Positions 47,373 to 57,500 of a stretch of DNA of 64,000 nt are shown piece by piece. The position numbers and the translations under genes are program-made. The stretch's first letter is position 1, and the number at the start of each line of letters is the position of its first letter. Under the pieces are notes generated by a model. It worked only from the letters and a program-made list of their open reading frames with translations, made no database searches and was not told where the DNA came from. The DNA comes from Aggregatibacter actinomycetemcomitans DSM 8324 (GTDB taxonomy: Bacteria; Pseudomonadota; Gammaproteobacteria; Enterobacterales; Pasteurellaceae), in contig NZ_AQUU01000008.1 of the NCBI RefSeq assembly GCF_000372365.1, positions 52,255 to 116,254 of the forward strand. The letters are read 5' to 3'.

Positions 47373-47719
47373 ACAATAACTCCTTTTTTTAGGTTTAGTA
47401 GAATAATTTAATCATTTATAATCATAAACAATCATTTTCATTAATGGAATCTTTTTTTTTAAATTTTTCTATTAAAATATGTTAAAAATTTATTAAATTC
47501 CAGACTTAGCTAACATTTTAACCTTAGATAACAACGCCAACTCTTGATTCGAAATTTCTAATCACACATAAGTATTTAAATAAAATAAATCGTGACATTG
47601 CTCACATTTTATCAAAAAACATCTTTGAAAAATCATTATAAATATTTATTATCCGCCGCCAACAAACGAAATTTACGCATGAATATTTATATTAACTCTA
47701 CATTTCAAGGAGCATTACC
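47373..47719. promoter_or_regulatory. Divergent control region of the ula regulon
   Basis: Three AATCAT copies start at 47410, 47420 and 47430, on the same face of the helix, in a very AT-rich stretch near ulaG; they are candidate UlaR sites. CGTGA-N6-TCACA at 47591-47606 is a good CRP site about 115 bp before ulaA. No gene is supported; a short AT-rich frame at 47592-47786 overlaps ulaA and is rejected. AAGGAG before 47720 is the ulaA ribosome-binding sequence. Confidence 0.65.
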
Positions 47720-49492
47720 ATGGAAATCTTCATGTGGATCAACGAACAGATCCTATCTAAAGCGCCCTTACTGCTCGGTATCGTAGCCTGTATCGGTTAT
47801 ATTCTGTTAAGAAAAGACACAGCAACTATTATCAAAGGCACGATTAAAACCATCGTGGGCTTTATGTTGGTACAAGTGGGGGCGGCCACATTGGTTGCCG
47901 GTTTTAAACCAATTATTGAAAATCTGGCAAAGTTCCATAATTTAACCGGTGCAGTCATTGACCCTTACACCAGCATGCAGGCGACCATCCAAACCATGGG
48001 AGATAACTACGGTTGGGTCGGCTATGCCGTATTATTGGCACTGGCATTGAACATTTTATTAGTGGTATTCAGACGCTTTACCGGTATTCGTACCATCATG
48101 CTTACCGGCCATATCATGTTCCAGCAGGCGGGTTTGGTTGCGGTGTTCTATATGATCATCGGTGCTTCCATGTGGGAAACCATCGTTTATACAGCAGTCA
48201 TCATGGCATTATATTGGGGGATTTCCTCTAACATTATGTATAAAGCAACCCAATCAGTTACCGGCGGTGCGGGCTTCTCCATTGGTCACCAACAACAGGT
48301 CGCCTCATGGATTGCCACCAAAATCGCACCGAAACTGGGTGATAAAAATGACAACGTGGATCACATGGATTTACCGAAATGGTTACATATTTTCCACGAC
48401 AGCATCTCCGCCACCGCTATTGTTATGTCCGTCTTCTTCGGGATTATTTTACTTTCCTTCGGACTGGATAATCTGCAAACCATGGCGGGCAAAACTCACT
48501 GGTCAATTTACATTTTGGAAACCGGTTTAAAATTCGCCGTCGCCATTCAAATTATCGTTATGGGTGTGCGTATGTTCGTCGCCGAATTATCGGAAGCCTT
48601 TAAGGGGATTTCCGAACGGGTGATTCCAAATGCGGTACTCGCCATTGACTGTGCAGCGATTTACGCCTTCTCCCCTAACGCCATGGTATTCGGTTTCATG
48701 TGGGGTGCCATCGGTCAATTCGTGGCGGTAGGTATCCTGCTCGGCTTCAGCGCACCGATTTTAATCATTCCGGGCTTTATCCCGATGTTCTTCTCTAACG
48801 CCACCATCGGCGTCTTCGCCAACCACTTCGGCGGCTGGAAAGCGGTCATGAAAATCTGTTTCGTGATGGGGATCATTGAAGTATTAGGTTCCGCCTGGGT
48901 TATTCAACTCTTAGCAACCCAAGGCACTACCTTCAACGGTTGGATGGGTATGGCGGACTGGGCGTTATTATTCCCACCTGTTTTGCAAGGTATTGTGAGC
49001 ATTCCGTTCTTCTTCTTTGTTATCGTCGCCCTTTCCTTGGTTTATATGTTCTTCGCTTCTAAAAAATTGCGTGCCGACGAAGCTGCTGCCGCTGCTGCAG
49101 GCAAAACCTTGGAGCAAATGGACGGTTACAACTTAGACGACGAACCGGTGACCGAAATACAACGTGAAGCGCAACCTGCCGAACAAAGCGGTGAGTGCCC
49201 GATTCGTATCTTAGCCGTATGCGGTTCCGGTCAAGGTTCTTCTATGATGATGAAAATGAAGATCAAAGGTTATCTGGACAAACGTGGCATTCCAAATATT
49301 ATGGATTCCTGCGCAGTGACCGACTATAAAGGTAAACTCAACGAAGTGGATATTATCGTTGCATCCAAACACTTAGCCGGCGAAATTGAAGTGGGCGAAG
49401 GCAAAGCCGTACTCGGCGTGCAAAATATGCTTAACCCTAACTCTTTCGGCGATGAATTGGTCGAGTTAATCAATAAACATCATTCTGCCTAA
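47720..49492 (+). CDS. ulaA: Ascorbate PTS permease, fused EIIC-EIIB (UlaA-UlaB)
   Basis: 590 residues. Residues 1 to about 455 form the multi-helix UlaA channel that takes up L-ascorbate. After a linker rich in Ala, Glu and Gln, residues about 495-590 form an EIIB domain, [17 protein letters not shown], whose Cys501 is the phosphocysteine. In E. coli these are two proteins, UlaA and UlaB. The substrate is phosphorylated during import, using phosphate passed from UlaC. Confidence 0.95.
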   Translation: MEIFMWINEQILSKAPLLLGIVACIGYILLRKDTATIIKGTIKTIVGFMLVQVGAATLVAGFKPIIENLAKFHNLTGAVIDPYTSMQATIQTMGDNYGWVGYAVLLALALNILLVVFRRFTGIRTIMLTGHIMFQQAGLVAVFYMIIGASMWETIVYTAVIMALYWGISSNIMYKATQSVTGGAGFSIGHQQQVASWIATKIAPKLGDKNDNVDHMDLPKWLHIFHDSISATAIVMSVFFGIILLSFGLDNLQTMAGKTHWSIYILETGLKFAVAIQIIVMGVRMFVAELSEAFKGISERVIPNAVLAIDCAAIYAFSPNAMVFGFMWGAIGQFVAVGILLGFSAPILIIPGFIPMFFSNATIGVFANHFGGWKAVMKICFVMGIIEVLGSAWVIQLLATQGTTFNGWMGMADWALLFPPVLQGIVSIPFFFFVIVALSLVYMFFASKKLRADEAAAAAAGKTLEQMDGYNLDDEPVTEIQREAQPAEQSGECPIRILAVCGSGQGSSMMMKMKIKGYLDKRGIPNIMDSCAVTDYKGKLNEVDIIVASKHLAGEIEVGEGKAVLGVQNMLNPNSFGDELVELINKHHSA

Positions 49493-49498
49493 TCACTG

Positions 49499-49523
49499 AC
49501 TTCCCCTACGCTGTAGGGGAAGT
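49499..49523 (+). terminator. Hairpin between ulaA and ulaC
   Basis: ACTTCCCCTAC (49499-49509) and GTAGGGGAAGT (49513-49523) form a perfect 11-bp stem with a 3-nt loop, with no T-run. It more likely protects the ulaA message from 3' decay, or tunes ulaC expression, than acts as a full terminator. Confidence 0.7.
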
Positions 49524-49546
49524 TAGGTATCAAAAGGAGTAACGTC

Positions 49547-50008
49547 ATGCTAAAAGAATCCCTTATCGAAAATAATTCCATCAGACTCAACCAATCTGCA
49601 TCCAACTGGGAAGAAGCCATTAAAATCGGTACGGATTTACTGGTCGCTTCAGGTGCCATAGAACCGCGTTATTATGACAATATTGTCAACAACATCAAAA
49701 AGTTCGGGCCTTATATCGTTCTCGCCCCGGGGCTTGCCATGCCGCACGCCCGCCCGGAAGAAGGTGTAATTAAAACCGCATTCGGCTTAACCACATTAAG
49801 CGTTCCGGTAGATCTCGACGGCGAATCCATTTCCGTGCTACTCACTCTTGCCGGCAGCGATTCCAATTCCCACATGGAAGGCATTATGGAAATCACCCAA
49901 ATCTTCGACGATCCCAACAGCGATGACGGTGTGAACATCCAAAAATTCCTGGATTGCAAAACTACGGAAGAGGTGCTTGCCGTAATTGATGCCACACTGA
50001 ATGCTTAA
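49547..50008 (+). CDS. ulaC: Ascorbate PTS EIIA component UlaC
   Basis: 153-residue EIIA of the mannitol/fructose type. The phosphorylated His lies in LAPGLAMPHARPEEGV. It receives phosphate from HPr and passes it to the EIIB domain of UlaA. E. coli UlaC has 154 residues. It lies 54 bp after ulaA and upstream of ulaD. Confidence 0.95.
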   Translation: MLKESLIENNSIRLNQSASNWEEAIKIGTDLLVASGAIEPRYYDNIVNNIKKFGPYIVLAPGLAMPHARPEEGVIKTAFGLTTLSVPVDLDGESISVLLTLAGSDSNSHMEGIMEITQIFDDPNSDDGVNIQKFLDCKTTEEVLAVIDATLNA

Positions 50009-50084
50009 TCCAAATGCACGGTTGAAAAACGTCGTCAAAATCAACCGCACTTTTATGAATGAAAATTGACAGAGGAAAACAAAA

Positions 50085-50759
50085 ATGAACAAACCATTAC
50101 TTCAAATCGCCTTAGATGCACTGAGCTTAGAAAAAGCCGTGTCCGACGCCAAACAAGCGGAAAATTTAGTGGAAATTATTGAAGTGGGCACCATTCTTGC
50201 CTGCGCCGAAGGCATGAAAGCGGTGTCCACCCTACGCGCCCTTCACCCGAATCACATTATCGTATGCGATTTAAAAACCACCGACGGCGGCGCCATTTTA
50301 GCCAAAATGGCATTTGAAGCCGGTGCCGACTGGCTCACCGTCTCCGCCGCCGCCCACCCGGCCACCAAAGCAGCATGCAAAAAAGTTGCCGACGAATTCA
50401 ACGCAGAGCACCCGGACCTCAAAGTGAAAAAAGAAATCCAAATCGAAATTTACGGCAACTGGACATTAGATGACGCCAAAGACTGGGTTGCGTTGGGTGT
50501 GACGCAAGCCATTTACCACCGCTCACGGGATGCCGAACTTGCCGGCAAAGGTTGGACAGCGGAAGACGTGGAGCTCATGAAGCAATTATCGGTTTTAGGG
50601 CTTGAACTCTCCATCACCGGCGGCATCGTGCCAAAAGACATTCATTTATTCAAAGACATCAAAAACGCCAAAGCCTTCATCGCAGGCCGCGCATTAGTGG
50701 GCGAAAACGGCAAAGCTACCGCCGAAGCCATCCGCGAACAAATCAATCAATACTGGTAA
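50085..50759 (+). CDS. ulaD: 3-keto-L-gulonate-6-phosphate decarboxylase UlaD
   Basis: 224-residue TIM-barrel of the OMP-decarboxylase superfamily, which decarboxylates 3-keto-L-gulonate-6-P to L-xylulose-5-P with Mg2+. CDLKTTDGG carries the Asp-Lys-Asp-type metal and catalytic set; IYHRSRDAE and ITGGIVP bind substrate and phosphate. With UlaG, UlaE and UlaF this completes the pathway from ascorbate to D-xylulose-5-P inside the window. Confidence 0.95.
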   Translation: MNKPLLQIALDALSLEKAVSDAKQAENLVEIIEVGTILACAEGMKAVSTLRALHPNHIIVCDLKTTDGGAILAKMAFEAGADWLTVSAAAHPATKAACKKVADEFNAEHPDLKVKKEIQIEIYGNWTLDDAKDWVALGVTQAIYHRSRDAELAGKGWTAEDVELMKQLSVLGLELSITGGIVPKDIHLFKDIKNAKAFIAGRALVGENGKATAEAIREQINQYW

Positions 50760-50779
50760 TTAAAAACACCGAAAAAAAT

Positions 50780-50819
50780 GACCGCACTTTGATCGAGCAA
50801 CGCCAAGTGCGGTCTATTT
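50780..50819 (+). terminator. Uptake-signal dyad terminator after ulaD
   Basis: GACCGCACTT (50780-50789) and AAGTGCGGTC (50805-50814) form a perfect 10-bp stem with TATTTTTA behind it. It closes the ulaACD transcript. Confidence 0.85.
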
Positions 50820-50868
50820 TTACAGTGAATTTTAAAGTTTATCGCTTCCCATCTTCCTTATTTTCCCC

Positions 50869-53226
50869 CTACCTCACCACACTCACCACCACGCTCACAC
50901 CGGTTCTGTGTCCTTGTTCATCGGCGACGGTGATTTGGTAGGTGCCGCTTTTGGTGGGTTGCCATAAGAAGGCTTTGGAGGCGGGGCTTTCGCCTAAGTA
51001 GACGTTATTCACGAACCAATAAAGGTGTTGAACTTCGCCGGAGGTTGTCGCGGTCAGCGGAATGTGGTTTTCCGGGCTGTTCATATTGATGTAGTAAGTG
51101 CGGTTTTCCAGTGGCGATGTCATCTTCAGCGGATTATGCGTAATGTGTTGCAAGGACTGGTTTTGTTGCTCGTAAGGGCATTCGACGTTGACGATAGGAT
51201 TGCGTTTCATGATGCCCGCCTGCGCAAACATTTTTTGATAGTCACTGCCCCAGATTTCATAAATTTTTTGCTCCATTTGCGCATTCGGATCCGTTGCGCA
51301 AGCCAGGACGTCTGTGCCTTTACGCACGCGTAATTGTTGATAGATATTGCTCACCTGAATAGGCGATTTACCCGGGATAAACAACGTCTTCGTGAGCTGC
51401 TGACAATATTTGTTCGGCAGGTTGCCGTCGGCGGCACACACAGCAACTTCCGTTAAGTTCAGCTTGTCACGGCTAAGCGGGTCTTTCATGTTCGGGTATT
51501 GCGCAATAATGCTGTCCGCCAGTTGTAAAAATAACGGCGCGGCAAGGCGGCGACCGATAAAGTGCGGGTTACTTTTATTGTTAAAATTGCCGAACCACAC
51601 CACCAGCGTGTAATTGCCGAAATAGCCTGCCGTCCAGGCATCGCGCAAGCCGTTTGACGTACCGGTTTTCCAATAAATCGGCAGTTTGGTTTTGATGGCT
51701 TTGTTGTAAATATCGGTACGAATATTCTGCGACAAAATATCGCCCAGCATATAGCTGCTTTCGGAGCTTAGTAAGGTGGCGCTTTGCGTCGCCGGCGAAT
51801 GCTTTAATGTTTGTAATGGTTGCCATTGCCCGCCATTGGCAAGGGCGGCATATAGCCCCGCCAATTGTTGCATGGAAAGCTCCGCGCCGCCCAGCACTAA
51901 TGACAACCCGTAATGTGCTTTCTCCTTCGGCAAGGTGATCTTTGCCTGTTTAAGTAAATCGTAAAGATCGGGATATTTCAGCCTTTGCGCCATGCCTACC
52001 GCCGGAATATTACGGCTTTGCAGTAACGCCTGCGTAACGCTTACCGGTCCCAGAAAATTGCCTTCATAATTTTCCGGTTGATAATCGGCGAAGGTGGTAG
52101 GCAAATCTTTTAAAATCGTTTTGGGGTGTACCAAACCTTGATCAAACGCCAAGCCATAAATAAACGGTTTTAACGTGGAACCGTAAGATCGCTTTGCCAG
52201 CGTGCCGTTAATCTGCCCGCTGATATGTTGATTAAAATAATCGCCGGAACCCACCAGCGCCTTAATTTGCATGGTGCGATTATTCACCAGCAGAACGGCA
52301 AGATTATTCACGCCATACGGTTTTTGCTGTTGCAGATAACGCAAACTAATGCGCTCCACCAAACGCTGTAAACCGCTGTTTAAGCCGGTAATGATTCGTC
52401 CGTTTTGAATCGCCTCGCTTTCGACGTATTGTTGCAACACTTGATCGGTAAAGTGCGGTGCAAAAAACGGGAGTTTTTCAAGCGGGCGCAACGGGTAATT
52501 TAATTTGAAATGCGACTGCCATTGACGATCTTTCGGATGGCTTTCCACCCAGCGGGCATAAAGTTTATTACGCGCATTAAAAAGCTGCGGATTAAGTTGC
52601 TGATTGTTCTGCTGAATGTAAGCGTTCGGATTTTTCGGTAAAATCGCCAAGGTCATGGCTTCCGCCAAATTCAGGTTCTTATTGGCACGGTTAAAATAAA
52701 TCAGGCTCGCTGTGCCCGCCCCTTCAATGTTCCGTCCATAAGGAGCAAAGTTGAAATAGGCTTCCAGAATTTCCCGTTTGGAATACTGTAATTCCAGCTG
52801 AACGGCGCGTAGAATCTGCTCGATTTTCCCGCCGATGTTGCGGCTATCAATACTCCACAATATTCGCGCCAGTTGCATGGTGATAGTCGAACCGCCTTGC
52901 GGTGAGCCGCCGAATAAATAGGTTTGTGTCGCCCCGCGCAATAAACCGTAAGGATTGACCCCGAAATGATAATAAAACCATTCGTCTTCCTGAAATAACA
53001 CTGCATCCACCAGTTGTGGTGAAAGTTCTTCCAACGGCGTCCAAAGACGATATTTCTGATCCTTTGCCGTGGTCAGGCGTAACAGATTCTGCTGTTCATC
53101 ATACACCGCGACGGAATAAGGGAAACGCTGTTTTAACGGAATGTGAGGTAAAAAACGCCCCCCTATGCAGGTAAGCAATAAGCCGCATAGAACAAAATAA
53201 AGACTTTTACGGGATATCTGTGACAT
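50869..53226 (-). CDS. pbpC: Penicillin-binding protein 1C
   Basis: 785 residues from ATG 53226; an ATG at 53250 adds 8 residues. Order: N-terminal membrane anchor (about 8-25), a GT51 glycosyltransferase domain (EDEWFYYHFGVNP, GGSTITMQLAR), a transpeptidase domain (STLK nucleophile motif in GSTLKPFIYG, KTGTSNGLRDAW) and a C-terminal PBP1C domain with an Ig-like strand region. It is a class A peptidoglycan synthase. In many bacteria it is paired with an alpha-2-macroglobulin gene, here found two genes upstream on the same strand. Confidence 0.95.
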   Translation of the reverse strand: MSQISRKSLYFVLCGLLLTCIGGRFLPHIPLKQRFPYSVAVYDEQQNLLRLTTAKDQKYRLWTPLEELSPQLVDAVLFQEDEWFYYHFGVNPYGLLRGATQTYLFGGSPQGGSTITMQLARILWSIDSRNIGGKIEQILRAVQLELQYSKREILEAYFNFAPYGRNIEGAGTASLIYFNRANKNLNLAEAMTLAILPKNPNAYIQQNNQQLNPQLFNARNKLYARWVESHPKDRQWQSHFKLNYPLRPLEKLPFFAPHFTDQVLQQYVESEAIQNGRIITGLNSGLQRLVERISLRYLQQQKPYGVNNLAVLLVNNRTMQIKALVGSGDYFNQHISGQINGTLAKRSYGSTLKPFIYGLAFDQGLVHPKTILKDLPTTFADYQPENYEGNFLGPVSVTQALLQSRNIPAVGMAQRLKYPDLYDLLKQAKITLPKEKAHYGLSLVLGGAELSMQQLAGLYAALANGGQWQPLQTLKHSPATQSATLLSSESSYMLGDILSQNIRTDIYNKAIKTKLPIYWKTGTSNGLRDAWTAGYFGNYTLVVWFGNFNNKSNPHFIGRRLAAPLFLQLADSIIAQYPNMKDPLSRDKLNLTEVAVCAADGNLPNKYCQQLTKTLFIPGKSPIQVSNIYQQLRVRKGTDVLACATDPNAQMEQKIYEIWGSDYQKMFAQAGIMKRNPIVNVECPYEQQNQSLQHITHNPLKMTSPLENRTYYINMNSPENHIPLTATTSGEVQHLYWFVNNVYLGESPASKAFLWQPTKSGTYQITVADEQGHRTGVSVVVSVVR

Positions 53227-53345
53227 AAAATCAATTATGGATAAAAGCACTCAGAAAAGTGCGGTATGTTCCTGATGTATTTTAATAAGATATTAAAAAT
53301 AATAATTTACTTTTGAATTAAACAACCCACAACCAAATCACTTTT

Positions 53346-54362
53346 CTACAACGAGAAAAAGAGAGCTGCTTCATAGTTCAAAAAGAATCCGCCGACGATT
53401 AACCAAATATAAATCAATGTGCCGAGAATTAACGGTTTTAATCCTGCCTGTTTAATTGCGCCGAGGTGTGTAGTTAATCCTAATGCCGCCATCGCAGTAA
53501 CGAGTAACAAAGAATCCAGTTCGACTAAAAGTTTCACTAAAAAATCCGGCAATAAATTGAAAGAATTGAATACCGCAACCGCAATAAACCAAAGGGCAAA
53601 CCATGGAATGATAATTTTACGTTGTTCCCCGCCTTGAGAATCTTTGTTAAGCAACCAAGACAATCCCAACAAGAATGGCGCCAACATCATTACCCGAATC
53701 ATTTTGGTAATGACTGCCGTGTTCGCTACAACGGGGCTAATATTGCCACCTATGGCATACACCTGAGCTACCTCATGCACACTGGAACCCACATAAATAC
53801 CAAACTGGTGCGGGGTAATCAATACGCCTACCCAAGAATATAAAGACGGATAAAGAAAAATGGAAAGTGTACCAAAAATCACCACCACAGCAATTGCTAC
53901 CGAAACTTTATGAGATTCCGCTTTAGTGACCGGCGCTGCCGCCATCACTGCAGCAGCGCCACAAATGCTACAACCGGAAGCTGTGAGATAAACAAGTTGT
54001 TTATCCATTTTAAGGTAACGGATCCCGATGAAGCAGGTCAGAAAAAACGTAGAGAGTAACATCAGGGCATCCGTTAAAATCGCATTCATGCCGACCTGCG
54101 CAATGTCATGCAAAGTAAGCCGAAAGCCATACAATACAATCCCTATCCGTAAAATTTGTCCTTTTGCAAATAAAATGCCTTTTTCAAGGTGCTTCTCATA
54201 TCCTTTATAAACACTGTTACCAAATATCATCCCCAGCAAAATTGCGATGATTAATGCACTTAAATGTAACTGAAGAGCAAATGTCGTTTGGCTTATTTTT
54301 TCGGCTATTAGTGCTAAAAAAGCGACACAAATTAGCCCTAAGTATAATGTTCGATTTTTCAT
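53346..54362 (-). CDS. YeiH-type UPF0324 membrane protein
   Basis: About 338 residues from ATG 54362, or 349 from ATG 54395; neither start has a strong ribosome-binding sequence. Some ten hydrophobic helices are predicted. Family stretches are [19 protein letters not shown] and [13 protein letters not shown]. Relatives are annotated as putative sulfate exporters, but the substrate is not well established. The gene separates pbpC from the alpha-2-macroglobulin gene, which normally adjoin, so it is probably an insertion in that pair. Confidence 0.88.
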   Translation of the reverse strand: MKNRTLYLGLICVAFLALIAEKISQTTFALQLHLSALIIAILLGMIFGNSVYKGYEKHLEKGILFAKGQILRIGIVLYGFRLTLHDIAQVGMNAILTDALMLLSTFFLTCFIGIRYLKMDKQLVYLTASGCSICGAAAVMAAAPVTKAESHKVSVAIAVVVIFGTLSIFLYPSLYSWVGVLITPHQFGIYVGSSVHEVAQVYAIGGNISPVVANTAVITKMIRVMMLAPFLLGLSWLLNKDSQGGEQRKIIIPWFALWFIAVAVFNSFNLLPDFLVKLLVELDSLLLVTAMAALGLTTHLGAIKQAGLKPLILGTLIYIWLIVGGFFLNYEAALFFSL

Positions 54363-54469
54363 TTTATTTATTATAAAAGGGAAAAGAGGCTTCATTATAC
54401 GCCGAGAAAAAAAAAATGCAGTTGATTCTCACCGCACTTTAATCAATAAAACTAGAAATATGGCTTATT

Positions 54470-54511
54470 GCAAAAAAGAAAAAAACTCTCCGTCGAGCTG
54501 AGGAGAGTTTT
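54470..54511 (-). terminator. Terminator of the alpha-2-macroglobulin gene
   Basis: AAAACTCTCC (54482-54491) and GGAGAGTTTT (54502-54511) form a perfect 10-bp stem. In the minus direction it is followed by a long T-rich run, a textbook intrinsic terminator 15 bp after the stop at 54526. Confidence 0.92.
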
Positions 54512-54525
54512 TATTTTTCAAATAG

Positions 54526-57500
54526 TTATTGTATAACTTCAATATAACCTTTATCGGCAGACTGTGCGTTCACCGTGCGGTTGTACATATTTTCCGTATA
54601 GGCGCGCGGAATTTGGAATTTACCCGCGTTTACGGCTTTTAATTGGTAGTTAATCACCGTAGTAGTATCACCCACTGAACCGTAACTCAACATACGATCT
54701 TCACGCAAATCGCGATGAATGAAGTTAAACATATAAATTATGTCACCTTCTTTGACATTCACGGTTTCATCGCCATTACTGTTCACCACTTCAAAACCTG
54801 CCGGATAGAGATCGGTAATCACCATATTATCCAGTTCATTTTGTAATGAACGCACCCTAACTTGTACGTTAATCACATCGCCAAGTTTCACTGAAGTCAC
54901 CGGTTTGCCTTCTTGATCTAAATAAGTGCGGTCGATTTCCACACCGTTTTTAATTGCTTCGGCAGGCGCCTGCTGTACATAACCGGATTGACTAATGGCA
55001 TACCAGGCTTTTTGCGTGCTTTGGTTGACGAAATTTAATTGCGCTTTATCCGCATTGATATTGGCTAACACGAAGGCCCCCTGCACGCCGCCAATATTTT
55101 GCCCGTCCTGCTGAATATGCAGGTTTGCAATTTGTTCGGCATGTTGCTTACTATAAGCATCTAACGCCAACAACACCATAGCGGAAGACAAGGTGTTATA
55201 ACGATTGTCGTTTAAATCCTTCACGATGCTACTTAATAAGGTGTCGGATAATTGTTCCGCCTGTTCAGGGAAATGACGCGCTAATACATACAAAACAGCC
55301 CCCTTCTCAATCAACGGATCCAAATAATCTCGGTAGAACCACGCGTTTTTAGGCTGCAAATTATTAAATTTCGCCATCACATTGCTAATTAGATTATCCG
55401 CATCTTCTTCCTGTTTCACCAATTGATAAGCGCCTGCCAGCCAAGCTACAGTTAAATCAAATCGCCATTCTTCCGCTTTGAAATTGCGTTCCAATAGGCT
55501 GCGAATAGACAGCAAACTGTCACTTGGCACTTGCCCTAAACGTGCTAATAGATAAGTAGCATAAGCACGCTGGCGCAACATGGCTAAATCATCTTCACTT
55601 TCAGGGCGGCTTAAACGCTCTAACGCTGTGATGGATTTATTAAATAAACCATTTGGCGTAATCCATGCCGCCGGCAATTGCACACCGTGTTCTTGCGCTT
55701 CAATTAGGAAATGTGCCACATAAGCGGTTAAAAATCCGTCATCCTCATCTAATCCCGACCACAAGCCAAAACCTTCGTTAACAGTTTGACGTGCCGGCAA
55801 CAAACTAAAGACGCGGTTCAGATTACTCTGAATTTGCTGTTTGCTACTTTGTGTCGCGGTGTTATCTCCCACTTGCGACAAGATACCGAGCAAGCTTTGG
55901 TATTCAGGATTATTGGCAAATAACAAATTCGGTACGGCAGCGCTGATAATCTGCTCCGTGCATAAGTTGTCGTAATTGCCTAAATAACTGCTTATGCCTT
56001 GCGCCAAGGCTAACGGTGCAGGCGAAATCAGCGCGGTTTGCTCGCGTAGTTGCGGGAATAATACATTCGGAAAGCCGCTTTGAGCCTGTTGATTCGCCGC
56101 CACTTCACCCACTTTGATGAATTGCTGTTTTGCCGTTAATGGACGAACGGAAATACCGTATTTTCGCTCAACCTGCGCCGGTTGTTGCTGTTCATCCAAA
56201 TACGCGGCAGTGAAGTATAAAATACCGCTACCGAGCTGGTCCGTGGCTTTCAACTGGAAATTCACGACACCTTCGCTCATCGGCTCCAACATAATCGCGG
56301 TTTGCGCATTACTCAACACTTGGAATTGCGGTGCCACATTGAGTTGAACCAGAACGTTTTGCTTGCTTTTCGTGTTATTGGAAACAGTCAGACTCACTTT
56401 GGTTTCGTCATTCGGCGCTAAAGTAATCGGAGCAGTTGGTGACAAAACCATATCATCACGCACTAAGGTTTCCGTTTGACCGATATTCATTTGCAAACCA
56501 TCGTTTGTCACAGCAATCGCCATCACTTTAAGATTGCCGTTAAAACCTTGCGGCACTTGATAAGTCACGGTTTTTGTACCGTCCACATCGATGATATTTG
56601 ACCAGAACACCGCCGGTTTGTCGGTTTTACGTTTAAACGGATTAGTATTCGCTGCGATGGCCTTTGCTAGTGCAGCTGTCTCTTCGGCGTCACCACCGGT
56701 TTGCGCAAACTGCAACACTTTACGGAATTCCGGCAAAATCAGATCCAGAATTTGCAAAGTTTCCACTTGCAACGCATATTTCGGGAAGAAAAATTGTAAC
56801 GGATCCTCCTGTCTATGCCCCGCTACCTGCAAAATGCCTTCGTTCACCGCATAAATCACGGCTTTACTTGGTCTGTCAGTAGATAACGTAAATTTGACTT
56901 TCTCGCCGGATTTCACTTGTTGCGGCGCACTCAGATTTACCTTCAAACGGTGGTTATCTACATTAACACTAAATGGTGCCACACCATAACTTAGCGGGCT
57001 GGTGAAAATGTCATCAGATTGCATATCGCGGGAGAATTGCACATTAATGTAACCGCTGCCTTCAAAATTCTCCGGGATTCTGATTTTTTGTACCGAACGA
57101 TTGGTTGTGGATTTAAACCATTTATGAGTATACACACGCTCGCGTTCGATAGTGATTAAACCGCTGCCTGCATAAGGCGCGTTAATTGCTACTTCGATTT
57201 CTTCACCCGGCATAAATTGTTTTTTGTTCAGATTCAACTTAAGTTCGGTGTTTTTATCCATGGCAACCGTAACATTGCTGTTACCGATAACCGTATAAGG
57301 AATACGGTTGACGGTTTCGCCGTATTGATTATTAATCACTAACACGAAATCGCCGCTACGCTCGGTATTCAAAGCAAAATCCGAACCGTTCTGATCGATA
57401 TTAAGCGGTTTTTCATCCAGCTGGCTTTCTACCATTTTGGATTCATATTTATAGGCACCGGAACGCTGCTCGGTTAGCACGGAAACATATTTACGTTCCA

